Source of the DNA: Plasmodiophora brassicae
Lineage: Eukaryota > Endomyxa > Phytomyxea > Plasmodiophorida > Plasmodiophoridae
Direction of reading: 5' to 3'
Assembly (NCBI GenBank): GCA_039704465.1
Contig: JASFAU010000017.1
Location: 310,001 to 374,000 of the forward strand
Length of the DNA stretch: 64,000 bases
Shown here: one piece after another, positions 10,991 to 21,923 of the stretch
Position numbering within the stretch: the first letter of the stretch is position 1
Layout of the letters: each line of letters opens with the position of its first letter
Notes under the pieces: generated by a model
Databases searched by the model: none
The model's input: only the letters and a program-made list of their open reading frames with translations
What the model was told of the DNA's origin: nothing
Made by a program: the position numbers and the translations under genes

Positions 10991-11995
10991 TCAGGGTACC
11001 AGACCACGTACCGTCCTCCGCAAGCTCTGGAAGTTCGTGGTGAACTTCCGGCGCTTCGCGCCCGAATCGCCCGGCTTTGGGGTTTGGCGCCGGATCCATC
11101 GGATCGCGACACCTTCCGCCCGTTGAAAGTACATATTCACCTGCCGGGTCCATTCGGGCAGAGTCGAAGCGCCGGCGAGCATCGGCGGTAACGTCGGCGG
11201 CGACAGCCTGCCGTCCGGCGCAAACCGCTGCGTTAACAGCAGGTCCCGCCAGAAACAGGCATCCGCGACACGCCGGCGACGGGTCTCCTCGCAGCCGGTC
11301 AGGTCGCCCTTGTCCAGGTCGTTCACGAAGGCGTAAGCCGCCGCTTTCCAGGCCGGCCACGATGGGTGCAATACCCTATCGGTGACCTTGTCGCTCCCGC
11401 CACGGGTGCCTGACGAAGACGCCGTCGCTGCTGCTGCTCTTTCTGCTGCTGCCTCGACCGTATCAGACGGCGACGACGTCCAGCAACTCCTGGCGCGATC
11501 GGCGCCGACGATATCGGGCGCAAGAGCGGCAGCGCGCTGCCCAGGTAGGCTGCCGGTACCGGCGACCACCTGGAGGGTGGACGCGACGCGCTCCATCTTC
11601 TCGTTCAGCGCAGCGACCTTGGTCAGCAGTGATTCCATGAACGCAGTCACCGCCGGCAACGACGCCTGAACAGGTTCTGTCGGGCCCGATGACGATGACG
11701 GTGCCGGAGCGGACTCGGTTGATTGTGGGAAGACGGGCTTCGAAAGCGCCGGCGCCCTTGCAAAGAGCAGGTCGCCGAACCGGACCAGCTGGGCCGATCG
11801 CGATGGGCGGCGCTGTTGCTGATGCCGAGGCGCACGAGGCACCGGCAATGGCAACGTCAGCGGAGAGGGCGCACCTGGCAACGATGCCGATGAGGGCAAC
11901 GGCGAGAACGGGACCGCCGGTGACGACGACGCCGGCGAGCGTTCTTGCGCTGACGATGGCAACGAATGAGCCTGTAACGGGGCGGCATGACACAA
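10991..11995 (-). CDS. Possible coding region, unrecognised
   Basis: A 334-codon open frame without a clear ATG start: Pro/Ser/Ala-rich first, then a short helical segment (AFMESLLTKVAALNEKMERV), then a more complex region (HPSWPAWKAAAYAFVNDLDK, FWRDLLLTQRFAPDG) ending in WIRRQTPKPGDSGAKRRKF. The last 50 codons recur in altered form at about 15450-15565 on the same strand. It may be an exon of a mobile-element protein or a chance frame in GC-rich DNA. The opposite strand is also largely open, so confidence is low. Confidence 0.3.
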   Translation of the reverse strand: MCHAAPLQAHSLPSSAQERSPASSSPAVPFSPLPSSASLPGAPSPLTLPLPVPRAPRHQQQRRPSRSAQLVRFGDLLFARAPALSKPVFPQSTESAPAPSSSSGPTEPVQASLPAVTAFMESLLTKVAALNEKMERVASTLQVVAGTGSLPGQRAAALAPDIVGADRARSCWTSSPSDTVEAAAERAAAATASSSGTRGGSDKVTDRVLHPSWPAWKAAAYAFVNDLDKGDLTGCEETRRRRVADACFWRDLLLTQRFAPDGRLSPPTLPPMLAGASTLPEWTRQVNMYFQRAEGVAIRWIRRQTPKPGDSGAKRRKFTTNFQSLRRTVRGLVP

Positions 11996-12156
11996 TTAGT
12001 CAGCACACGCGAACCGACAAGTACGACAGCACACGAGCAGCACCGATATCGCGGGCAACGACGGCGATAACGCCAACTGGACCGCCGCCGCCGCGGGCGG
12101 TACGACAGCAGCAGCGCCAGCACGATCTGCACCAGGGGATGGGTATGGAGGGCCGC

Positions 12157-12392
12157 GAATGAACGCGGGGCGACGACGACGACGACGACTGCCGCCAGCC
12201 AGAGCAGGCACAGGCGGCAGCATCGGTGTGGCCGACGACGATGACGACGACGACGACGAGGACAACGGGGACCCCGGACCGGCCATGGCGGATAGCGAAC
12301 TGCAGCTCCTGACAGTGGTGCAGCTCCTGACAGTGGTGCAGCTCCTGACAGTGGTGCAGCTCCTGACAGTGGTGCAGCTCCTGACAGTGGTG
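12157..12392. repeat. GAC microsatellites and an 18-bp x5 tandem repeat
   Basis: Runs of GAC/CGA triplets lie at about 12168-12190 and 12232-12262. From 12301 to 12392 the 18-bp unit containing CAGCTCCTGACAGTGG is repeated five times without change. Translated, it would give QLLTVV repeats, but no supporting gene context was found. Confidence 0.85.
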
Positions 12393-12883
12393 TGGACACC
12401 CGCCTGGTCAGAAGTGCCGAACCACCTTTACGTACGCACTGAACTGCAAGTGCGCCTGTCGGGCAGGGCAACCACCCCCCTAGCCGTGATCGGCGGAGCG
12501 AACAGCACGTTCGAGCACGTTTCCGGCAATCATGGTCCATGGAAGAAATACCATTTCCGGTCCGTTTCGATCTGGAGGTTGCTGACGATCCGCATCGGAA
12601 CGGCTGTCAACGACCACAGCCGTTCCTGAGTACTGGATCGGGTATGATCGTTGACAGCGATCCAGATGCAGACCGCACATGGCCTTCTTGAATACCCGCT
12701 GAACGGTACTGGTCCTGCGGGCCCCCAACAGTTTCAAGGGGTCCCACCTTCGTTCAACTCGCGCCGGCTATTCGGATGCATCTCCGGGATCCCACCTTCC
12801 TCACTGTGGCTCGCGTGCCTGCCTGTGTAGTAGGAGTCTAACGTGACATACTGTGGTCCGTCGGCCACACTGTCCAGTGCCAA
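12393..12883. other. Stretch upstream of the formin
   Basis: No confident exon was found. GTCTAACG near 12836 followed by CTGTCCAG at about 12876 looks like an intron branch site and 3' splice site, so a 5' exon of the formin may lie here. Confidence 0.35.
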
Positions 12884-15321
12884 GTGAGTACAGCCAGATT
12901 GGCCGAGATATTCGTTATTCTTCAAAGTTGTCTGGGAACCGATGGGCAACCAGTTGTGCGCGCCCTGGTCAAGCTTGCTGCGGCGGCGGCCGTCTCGTGC
13001 GGCGCCGTCCCGTCGACAGCTTCATTCTCAGCAGCATACGGGCGAGGTCAGCCAGCAGCCGAGCACCGGCCCTGTCGATGCGGCGCGCCTAACGCAAGAG
13101 GTACGCCCGGCACGTGTCACCGTTCTGACCCGGCTGACCGCAGCGGCAACCAGAACGCCGAGTTGCGCCGACGAATTCAGGATCTCGAAGCCGGCGTCGC
13201 CTGGTCACCTGCGTCCTCGACTGCCGGCAGTCTGCCTCCTCGTCCGCCCCCACCGTTCGTTGCCGAGTTCTCATGCACTTGTGGGGCCGTCACTGATGGC
13301 GGTGCTGCTGACAGGACCGCTCCTGCTGCGCCTACCCCGGCACCGGTCACCAGTGCTGGAGCAGGAGTGCCGCCTGCGCCCCTCTGCCCTCCTGTGCCGG
13401 CTGCACCTGCAGCGCCGCCTGCGCCCCTCTGCCCTCCTGTGCCGCCTGCGCCCCTCTGCCCTCCTGTGCTGGCAGCGCCCCCGGCCCCGCCAGCGCCGCC
13501 AGCACCCCCGGCCCCGCCAGCCCCGCCAGCGCCCCCCACTGTGTCGGCGTCTGCAGCCGTACCCGGAGTGCCTCCTCCTCCTCCCCCTCCTCCTCCACCA
13601 CCACCGCCTGCAGGACCGCCATGCGCCCCAGGTTCGTCAGCGGACTGCTCGCTGCGCCAATGCATGACACAGGCTGCGAGTAGGGTGCCCGCCGCCACCG
13701 CCACCACCAGCTCCCGCATGCGGTGCGCTTCGGCGCCCGCTTCCTCCTGGACTGAAGGCGAAGCCCGAGCTGCCAAAGCGCCAGTTGAGGAACCTTCACT
13801 GGTAAGCGATGTGCGCGCTAGTACCATCGCGCGTCACCACGTGACCGGCACGCGTGTCAGGACAACGATTCCCGTCCACGAGATCGCGGACACGATCTGG
13901 ATGAAGCTGAACAATTCGGATCCTGAGCTGGACACGGCTCTGTTCCAGCAAGCGTTCGCCACGGTCGCCCAGAAATCATCGTCGCCCGCTTCGGATCAGA
14001 AGCCCAAGGTCGGTGCGCATGTCGATGCGTTTCGGATCTGGTCGACTCAGGTATCGGGACAGTCGGCTCCGGTACGAGCTGAACGCGTCAAGCTCATCGA
14101 TTCGAAACGGTCGCATAACGTGGAACTGTCTCTCGGTATGTACCCGGGTGCGCACCGGTCGTCGCTGACAAACCAGCTGACGGCACGTTCCGTATAGCAC
14201 GGTTCAAGATGAGCCCCGGCGAGATTCGCGACGCCGTCCTGCACCTGGACCAGGCACGTCTGAGCGCCCACCAGGTCGACACGCTCTGGAAATGCTGCCC
14301 TACGCAGCCAGAGGTTGCAATGGTGGGTGGCCATTCAGCATATGATCTGGCCGTTGTCCGGTCAGCAGCCAGACGACGTCGTCGCTGACCTATCGCCTTC
14401 CAGGTCCGCTCGTACGAAGGCGACACCCACATGCTGGGAGCGACCGAGCAGCTGTTCCTCGCCCTTTCAGACGTGCCGAACGTGGCCGACCGCGTCGGTG
14501 CCTGGGCGTTCCAGCAGAGCTACGACGACCTGTACCAGGAGGTGTGTGCCGTGTCGTCGCGTTGCCCCCGAATATTGCTGGACGGTTGCTAACGCGTCGG
14601 TGTCAGGCCCATCGCAAGGTCGACGTGGTGCAATCCGCATTGCACGACGTGGAACACGCGGACCGGTTCCATCAGCTGCTGCGCCTGATCCTGGCGGTCG
14701 GCAACGTGCTGAACGGCGGCACGCCGAAAGGGCAAGCCTATGGTTTCCGGCTGGCCGCCCTCCGGCAGCTGGTGTCGGTGAAGGCAACGGACAACTCGGG
14801 CAGCAGTCTCCTGCACCTGATCGTTCGGCACGTGCAGCAGCACTCGCCCGGCGTGGGCACCTTCCCGCAGCAGTTGGCCAGTTTGGCGCGCGTAATCGCC
14901 TGCCCGCCTGCGCGCAGGCCTGTCGCTGATTCGCTGACTGTGGCCGTGTTCGAAACAGGCGTCACGGGTCGACAGCGACGCGTGCGTCGCCGAGTGCCGG
15001 GACCTGGTCCGTCAAATGAAGAGCGTCGAGGCGCAGGTCGCCGAGTTCGACGACGCCCGATCCGGCACGGACAGGTTCAAGGACGTCATGTCGGCGTTCC
15101 TGACGGCTAAGGCGCGCCAAGCCACAGCGTTGATGGAGCAGGTGGACGCAGTGCTGGCTGACGTCGGCCGTGTGTCGGCCTGGTACGGCGGGACGCCAGG
15201 AAAGGCCACGTGGGACGCCCTCTTCCGGACACTGCACGACTTTGCGGAATCGTACGTGCAGGCGGAGAGGGCGTCTCATGTGGCCAAACCGACGTCCGGC
15301 GGCGGGAAACGGGCACCCTGA
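12884..15321 (+). CDS. Formin (FH1-FH2 actin nucleator)
   Basis: A formin, which nucleates and processively elongates unbranched actin filaments. Exons: up to 14135, 14198-14313, 14404-14541, 14607-14891, 14959-15321; introns are 62, 90, 65 and 67 nt, the third with a GCTAACG branch site. The FH1 region, about 13220-13620, has long proline runs interrupted by APLCPP and PAPPAP blocks. The FH2 domain begins about 13870 (HEIADTIWMKLNNSDPEL), with KVGAHVDAFRIW, the lasso/knob region SHNVELSLARFKMSPGEI, DTLWKCCPTQPE, HMLGATEQLFLALSDVP, and the post-core LAVGNVLNGGTPKGQAYGF followed by LRQLVSVKATD. It ends GGGKRAP and stops at TGA 15319. The 5' end is unresolved: 12884 is a GTG, an upstream exon is likely, and no GTPase-binding/FH3 or DAD element was recognised. 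Rearranged partial copies follow downstream. Confidence 0.85.
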
Positions 15322-15344
15322 CGTACGCAGATCGAATACAGCGG

Positions 15345-15565
15345 TGGGCGTGCGATGCGTTGAGGCCACATTATGGCAACGTAGGAGAAAGGCGCAGGCC
15401 TGCAGCGACTTGGCGGTCGCCCCAGTCTGCCTGTGCGGCTTCAGGTTAATTACCAGACCACGTAGTGTCCTCCGCAAGCTCTCGTAGTTCGTTGGGAACT
15501 TCCGGCGCTTCGCGCTCGAATCGCCCGGCATTGGGATTTGGTGCCGGATCCACTGGATCACGACA
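15345..15565. repeat. Mosaic copy of 10872-11115 (inverted then direct)
   Basis: The part 15345-15433 is the reverse complement of about 10872-10966. The part 15450-15565 is a direct copy of about 10975-11115. Both are diverged by substitutions and small gaps. Two adjacent source blocks were therefore copied in opposite orientations and rejoined. Confidence 0.75.
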
Positions 15566-15649
15566 CGCGATCAGTCGGTGCCACGCGAGGAACGAAACCA
15601 AGTTGATGCGGAGTCGGTGGCAGGTGAGGAACGAAACGTTGATGCTGTG

Positions 15650-16262
15650 CACGTCTGAGCGCCCTCCAGGTCGACACGCTTAGGAAATGCTGCCCCACGC
15701 AGCAAGAGATTGCACTGGTGGGCGGTCATTCAGCATGACGCGCAGTCCAGGTGCAGGACAGCGTCGCGAATCTCGCCGGGGCTCATCTTGAACCGTGCTA
15801 TACGGAACGTGCCGTCAGCTGGTTCGTCAGCGACGACCGGTGCGCACCCGAGTACATACCGAGAGACCGTTCCACGTTATGCGACCGTTTCGAATCGAGG
15901 AGCTTGACGCGTTCAGCTCGTACCGGAGCCGACTGTCCCGATACCTGAGTCGACCAGATCCGAAACGCATCGACATGCGCACCGACCTTGGGCTTCTGAT
16001 CCGAAGCGAGCGAAGATGGTTTCTGGGCGACCGTGGCGAACGCTTGCTGGAACAGCTCCGTGTCCAGTTCAGGGTCCGAATCGTTCAGCTTCATGTCCCA
16101 TGTGGCCTGTCGGCCTGGTATGGCGGACCGCCAGGAAAGGCCACGTGGGACACCCTCTTCCAGACACTGCACGACTTCTCGGAATCTTTCGTGCAGGCGG
16201 AGAGGACGTCTGTGGCCAAACCGACCGGCGGCGGGAAAGGGGCGCCCGGCCTGCCGCCCGCG
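15650..16262. pseudogene. Rearranged partial formin copy (direct-inverted-direct)
   Basis: Three blocks of the upstream formin are reassembled here. About 15650-15735 matches 14258-14335 directly. About 15740-16100 is the reverse complement of 13895-14250; on the minus strand it still reads KLNDSDPELDTELFQQAF and AFRIWSTQVSGQSAP. About 16105-16260 matches 15165-15310 directly (SAWYGGPPGKATWD, QTLHDFSESFVQAER). The copy cannot encode a formin. Confidence 0.85.
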
Positions 16263-17073
16263 CCATGCAAGGTGCAAGGTTGAGGTTTGAGTCGACGCCC
16301 TCGGCGCGCCTCGCCCATTCCTGCCAGAAGTAGTCTCCCATGGCCTCATGATCGGGCGACGACGTCTCCTCCAGATCGACGTCCCCACGACGACTCATAT
16401 CGGCACAAAATTCCGACTTTGAACTGACACCCGCGCACATTGCGGGGGTGCCTTGCAATCAGCCAGGGCCGGGATTGGATCCTGTATGTAACCGGTTGCT
16501 GTAACTGCATGCACATCCAGATTGACGGGAATTTGGCGTCGCCTGTCATGTTGACCAGAATTTGACAACGAATTTTTCCCAGTGCAAGATGTACTGGCAT
16601 AGCCATGCTGAATCGTTTGGCGGTAAAGGCATAGCATCCCGACAGTCGCCGGGCTGACTGGCGACAATTCTCGTAGCGCTTCATCAGAACAATTGCTCGC
16701 CTGTCGCTGAGAACGAACTCAATGAAGGCCAGCTATATCATACATGCGATGTGACGACACCGAAATCGCTGTCGACGAACTGGGTCTTCCAGTGCACTCA
16801 GCAAGAATTGCATCGGCCAGTTCCATTGATGCGCCGATTGAGCCCATGGAACGATACCGATCACGATGGTAACCGCGCGCCTTCGAGGGAGACCGTTCTC
16901 GCGAACAGTGGTATACGGCAGTTCATCGATAGCGATATCTGTGTAGAACTGGTATCTCGTCGGGACGATAGGCGCCCTTTCAGATGTCGATATATGAAGC
17001 CGCCGCCCTAACACCGCGGCATCCCACGGCCTTTCCCACGGTCTCCCACGGACTGAACTGAAACTAAACTGAA
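16263..17073. other. Intergenic repeat containing the gypsy empty-site paralogue
   Basis: On the minus strand, about 16760 to 16580 is homologous to the two flanks of the gypsy element joined together (left flank ending at 21923, right flank from 31942). It has only one copy of CCTT at the junction (16724-16727 region). The minus-strand frame here (YENCRQSARRLSGCYAFTAK) resembles the plus frame right of the gypsy element (SENGRQSVRRLTGCYAFAAK), so this is a dispersed repeat with a once-coding segment of unknown family. Confidence 0.75.
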
Positions 17074-17092
17074 TCACTTCTCCTATTTGGTC

Positions 17093-17860
17093 ATGGGCCC
17101 AAGCGACGCCGTGGGCGGCGATGAGAAGTCAAGCATGGCTGTGGTTCGCCCGTCCCTGTTCGAGCAGGTAGCTGCTCCCAAGCTACAAACGAGCGACCGA
17201 CCAGCGATCATCCTGTTCATGAATCAGCTCAAGACGTACAACTCCAAGATCAAGGAGAAGATCGATCTGGGCGAGAACATCGCCCCGATCGGCATCAAGA
17301 ACATGCTCGAGGAGGGCATGCTAAACACTATCTGCAAGATTGAGCTCGAAACGTGCCCCGAGGAGGTCACGAATGAAGCCCTCGAGCAGTGGCTCAACCA
17401 GCGGCGGCTGCTGGCTCTGTCAGACCAAGAACCCATCAAGCTCACGCAGATGTTTGCCGACTTACGCATGGTGTCCGACACCATGGACACCGACGCCAGC
17501 GTCCTGCGCCTGTTTCAGGACGCGGACAAGATTGTCGCCGACAACGGCCTCACCAAGATTATCAAGGAAGGCAAGAACCTGAAGCAGGTCAACAAGATCA
17601 TCGTCGCGAAGCTGTCGCCCCCCGTCCTGCGTGAGAGTGTTGAGGACATAATCCGCACCTACGAGCCTGCGACGATGGCCGACCAGGTCGCCCTCTATAA
17701 GCTCATCAAGAGGGAGGCCAAGCTGGTCGCGAGGTATCATGTCCCAGCGCCGGCGAACAAGAAGGTTGCGGCGCTGGCGGCGGCTGACAAGCCGGCCGAC
17801 GTGTGCACGCGCTGCCCGCGTGTCAAGAAGCCACACCTGAACGCGGAGTGCTTCAAGTAA
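17093..17860 (+). CDS. Copia Gag
   Basis: A 255-codon frame from ATG 17093 to TAA 17858-17860. It is helix-rich, with segments typical of copia Gag (IKNMLEEGMLNTICKIELE, EQWLNQRRLLALSDQEPIKL, VAKLSPPVLRESVEDIIR). It ends in a zinc-knuckle-like CTRCPRVKKPHLNAEC. The frame continues without a shift beyond the TAA directly into pol. The stop is therefore either a mutation of a Lys codon or a read-through site. Confidence 0.8.
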   Translation: MGPSDAVGGDEKSSMAVVRPSLFEQVAAPKLQTSDRPAIILFMNQLKTYNSKIKEKIDLGENIAPIGIKNMLEEGMLNTICKIELETCPEEVTNEALEQWLNQRRLLALSDQEPIKLTQMFADLRMVSDTMDTDASVLRLFQDADKIVADNGLTKIIKEGKNLKQVNKIIVAKLSPPVLRESVEDIIRTYEPATMADQVALYKLIKREAKLVARYHVPAPANKKVAALAAADKPADVCTRCPRVKKPHLNAECFK

Positions 17861-20800
17861 CACCCGGACAAGGCGCCAGCGTGGTGGCGCGAACAGCAAG
17901 CGACACGCGCCGCCGCGAAGGCCAAAGCCGCGCAAACCACGACTCTGTCGGGGAAGCTCGCCGAGCTGACCGCCACCCAGCTTGACGAATTGTTGGCCGC
18001 CGTAGCTACTGCTACTAAAACACCTTCTCAGTACCCATCGGCGTGCACCGCCCGACGCTGGATTGCCGACTCGGGCACCACCGATCACATTGACGACTCG
18101 CACATGTCGAACAAGACCCCCACCAACGTCATCATCAACACGGCTAAAGAGGGTAGTGTTATCCACGGGCGCAGCCGCGGCGACATCGTCGTGCAGCACA
18201 ACAACGCAGAAGGCCAACCGCGACAAGAGATCATCAAGGCCATTCACGTACCAGACATCGGCGCTGACGACCTGTTCTCGATCTTCCACGCCGTTCAGGG
18301 CGGCCGCAACTTCAACTTCAACGAACACGGCTGCCGTCTCACCGACCGGGACAACAACACAATCGCGGTCGGGCACGTGATAGACAACCAGTTCTTCATG
18401 GACATGGACGTACTCCCACCAGCACAAAGCTCGCGGCCGGTGGCCGACTGCTCAGAGCGCGGGGTTGAGACTGCGCTGCAGGCAGGCGTTCCCGTCCCGC
18501 GTGGCGACATCAACGAGCTGCACCAGGTCCTTGCCCATCGCAACATCCCCGACATCAAGATCCTCGCCAAGACCCAGAACGGCATCAAGCTGAATCCGGC
18601 GATCAAGCCGGTGTTTTGCGAATCGTGTGCCATCGGCAAGGCGCGCCGCAAGCCGATCCCAAAGCACAGCAAGGTGCGCCTCCGCCCGCTCGAGCTTGCC
18701 GCCAAGGTTTGGCTCGACGGCAGCGGCCCACAGAAAAACATCTCGCTCGACGGCGAGGAATGCTTCTTCACGCTCACCGAGGGTAAGTCACGCCACAAGA
18801 CGACGTACCTGCAACACAGCAAGGACGAGTCGGCAGGGCAGGTCATCAAGTACGTCGCCTGGCTCGAGCGCAAGACCGGCAAGACGGTAAAGATCCTGCA
18901 TTGTGACAATGCGCCTGAGTTGACACAGGGCGTCCTGCGAGAATGGGCTGTCCAGCACGGCATCGAGATCCAGACGAATGCCCCCTACTCGAGTGAGCAG
19001 AATACGGCCGAATTTGGCCACCGCATCTTGATGAACCAGGCGCGTGCGATGGTCCACTTCGCCCGCCTGCCCAAACCCTTCCTCGGGCTCGCTATTCGCT
19101 ACGCCACCAAGATCGTCAATGTCTGCCCGCACCCCGTCGACAAGTCAACCACGCCTTTCGAGATGCTGAACGAGTCTGCCACGCAACCCCACTACGACCA
19201 CTTTGTCAAGTTCGGGTGCGATGCGTTCGCCGTCGACGAGGACACGACCGTGACCAAGTCCGACCCGCGTGCCAAGAAGTACGTCTTTGTCGGCCTCTCC
19301 GACTCGGCTAAGGCCTACAAACTACTCGACCCGCAGACCCATAAGATCGTCGAGCGCTGCAACGTCGACTTTAACCAGCAGGGGTTCGGCGATAGGCAAC
19401 TCGAAGACGCGTTCACGGTTGACGAGGCGATCGACGCTGACAACCAACACCGCGATGTCGACTACGTGCCCAGCGTCGACGGAGACGACTACGACTCCGA
19501 CGGCCACGACCTACCCGGTGACGATGGAGATGACGGCGGTGAAGATGAGCCCGACCATCATCATGACGGTGACGACGCCCGATTCCTGGCAGATGAGCAG
19601 CATGCTCCCGCAGACAACGACGGCCCGCCTGTGCCGGTCGGACCCAGACGATCAAGCAGGCAACTTCAGCCTGTCGACCGCCTGGGCGACATGGTTCACC
19701 ACAACTGGGGCCGACTCGCTTACACCAGGACCACATCCGCAACGAGCACCACCAGCGCAATTCTCGACATGCCTGACACACTCAAGGAGGCCATGACAGG
19801 CCCCGACAAGCAGCAGTGGCAGTCGGCGATGAACGAGTTCCTCGATCGCCTAGAGAACGCCCACGAATGGGTCCAGAGCCGGCCAACCGAACATCTTTCC
19901 GAGGTGCCCGCCCCGACCGGCACCCACCACCGCGCATCGCTCGCACAGGTACAACCGGAGCCTCTGCACACCTACACAAACCTTCTGCGCGCGTACTTTA
20001 CCCGGGCCGCCAAGGCGGAACCGATTGCGCCGCTGGACTACGACGCAGCCGTTAACGGCATCGACCAGACCGAGTGGCGTGAATCCATCCGCAGCGAGCT
20101 CAAGTCGCTCGACGACAACGGCACGTACGTCGATCAGAATCCCGATCAGCTTCCGAAGGGCGCCAAGGTCATCGGATGCAAATGGGTCTTCAAGCTCAAG
20201 AAGATCGGACCTGATGAGACACTGCCCGAAGGGCACAAACGGACTCTGCGCACGCTTCCGGACGGGTCGCGCATTCGCTTCAAGGCTCGGCTCGTGATTA
20301 AGGGATTCCTACAAAAGCACGGCCGCGACTATACCGAGACGTTTGCCGAGGTCGTGCGCCCCGAGATCATTCGCCTGGTGATGGCGATCTCTGTCGAAGA
20401 CCCCAACATCGCTGTCGAGCAACTCGACATCACGACGGCGTTCCTGCACGGGCTGCTGACCGAGGATGTTTATATGACGACGCCACAGGGTGCCGACCGC
20501 CGGTCCAAGGTCGTCAAGTTGCTCAAAGCCCTGTATGGACTGAAGCAAGCGCCGCGCGAATGGTTCAAGTCCATCAACGCGTTCCTCGTCAACGAACTCG
20601 GCTTCACCAAGCTCAAGTCGGCCACATGCACGTACGTTAAACGTCGTGCCGATGGTAAGTACCTGATCGTCGCGCTGTACGTGGACGACCTGACCCTGGC
20701 CGGGCATCAACAATTGATTGATGCAACCAAGGCCGCGCTCAAAAGAAGGTTTGAACTCAGCGACCTGGGGCCGATCAAGAAGGTGATTGGCATCAGCGTC

Positions 20801-21581
20801 TCGCATGCCCCCGACCGCGAGACCGTGTTCCTGGACCAGGCGCACTACATCCGCGACATCATCAAGCTGTACGGAATGGAGCACTGCCATCCTGTGTCAA
20901 CCCCCGCGACCAGCACGAAGCTGACGAAGGATATGTGCCCCCGGTCCGACGCGGATCTGGTAGGCGTCCTCGACGAGAGGATTGACTACAGGCCGGCGGT
21001 GAGCGCCCTGCAGTATGCCTGCAACACGCGCCCTGACATTAAGTACGCCGTTGGTCAAGTCGGCCGGTTCGTACAAAACCCGGGCGTCATGCACTACAAG
21101 GCGCTCAAGCGGATCTTCCGCTACCTAAAGGGCACACTCGACTACGGGCTCCAGTACACTCGCACAACATCTACCGCCGGCGGCAAGCCCACTTACCTAC
21201 TCGCCGCCATGTCTGACTCGGACTGGGCCGGCAACCAAGATGACAGGAAATCGACGTCCGGGTACCTGATCACCGTTAACGGCAACACCATTTCCTTTAA
21301 GGCCAAGGCGCAGCAGTGCACGGCACTGTCGAGTTCCGAAGCCGAGACCATCGCCCTGACGCTGACCGCGCAGGAGGTACTCTGGCTTCGCGACGTGCTC
21401 GCCGTGCTTGGTTTTCCCCAGATCGAACCGACGACCATCTTCTGTGACAACGTCGGTGCCAACGCGTTCGCCAAGGATGTTGGCAACCACACCGCCATGA
21501 AACATAACAACCTGCGCGAGTTCTTTGTCAAGGAGGCCGTCGCCAACAAAAACATCACTACCAGCTACATCCGATCTGTCG
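17861..21581 (+). CDS. Copia Pol polyprotein (protease, integrase, RT, RNase H)
   Basis: Same frame as Gag, separated by one TAA. Protease active-site motif RRWIADSGTTDHI; GAG-pre-integrase zinc region (ELHQVLAHRN ... CESCAIGKARRK); integrase catalytic residues in VWLDGSGP, LHCDNAPEL and YSSEQNTAEF; a very acidic linker at about 19430-19600; RT with FKARLVIKGF, AFLHGLLTEDVY, LYGLKQAPREWF and the catalytic YVDD in VALYVDDLTLAG; RNase H with SDSDWAGNQDDRKSTSGYL, LSSSEAETIAL and FCDNVGANAFA. No internal stop was seen in about 1,240 codons, so the insertion is young or the body is recently mobile. The normal C-terminus after SYIRSVENTADR is replaced by inverted sequence. Confidence 0.92.
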
Positions 21582-21841
21582 AGAATACGGCCGACAGATC
21601 GGATGTAGCTGGTAGTGATGTTTTTGTTGGCGACGGCCTCCTCGACAAAGAACTCGCGCAGGTTGATATGTTTCATGGCGGTGCGGTTGCCAACATCCTT
21701 GGCGAACGCGTTGGCACCGACGTCGTGATGTCGAGTTGCTCGACAGCGATGTTGGGGTCTTCGACAGAGATCGCCATCACCAGGCGAATGATCTCGGGGC
21801 GCACGACCTCGGCAAACGTCTCGGTATAGTCGCGGCCGTGC
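21582..21841 (-). repeat. Fold-back tail of the copia element
   Basis: Spacer 21582-21591, inverted copy of RNase H coding 21592-21722, then inverted copy of RT coding 21723-21840. On the minus strand it reads KNITTSYIRSV and YTETFAEVVRPEIIRLVMAI. The two source blocks lie about 1 kb apart in the parent, so two template jumps are needed. Confidence 0.9.
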
Positions 21842-21923
21842 TCACTTCTCCTATTTCTTTCCTGACGTGCACCCTCATGGCGATGGTTTCGTCATGTCAC
21901 ATGTACGGTATATAGCTGGCCTT

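Larger units (their letters stand above)
17074..21856 (+). mobile_element. Ty1/copia retrotransposon body, LTR-less, rearranged 3' end
   Basis: Gag-pol of a copia-type element with pol order PR-INT-RT-RNaseH, but no LTR was found on either side. Instead the 15-bp sequence TCACTTCTCCTATTT occurs at 17074-17088 and again at 21842-21856, exactly bracketing the body, and may be a target duplication. The 3' end is not the normal pol end: at 21581 the sequence folds back. The segment 21592-21722 is an inverted copy of 21451-21581 with about three mismatches and a 10-bp spacer. The segment 21723-21840 is an inverted, apparently identical copy of about 20320-20439 from the RT region. Confidence 0.85.

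Noticed and set aside
13177..13827. Minus-strand Gly/Ala-rich frame opposite the formin FH1
   Set aside because: It is the reverse reading of proline codons; the plus strand has the domain evidence.
21600..21829. Copia Pol extending to 21829 as a single normal polyprotein
   Set aside because: The last about 80 codons are translated from inverted copies of RNase H and RT coding; the open frame is accidental.
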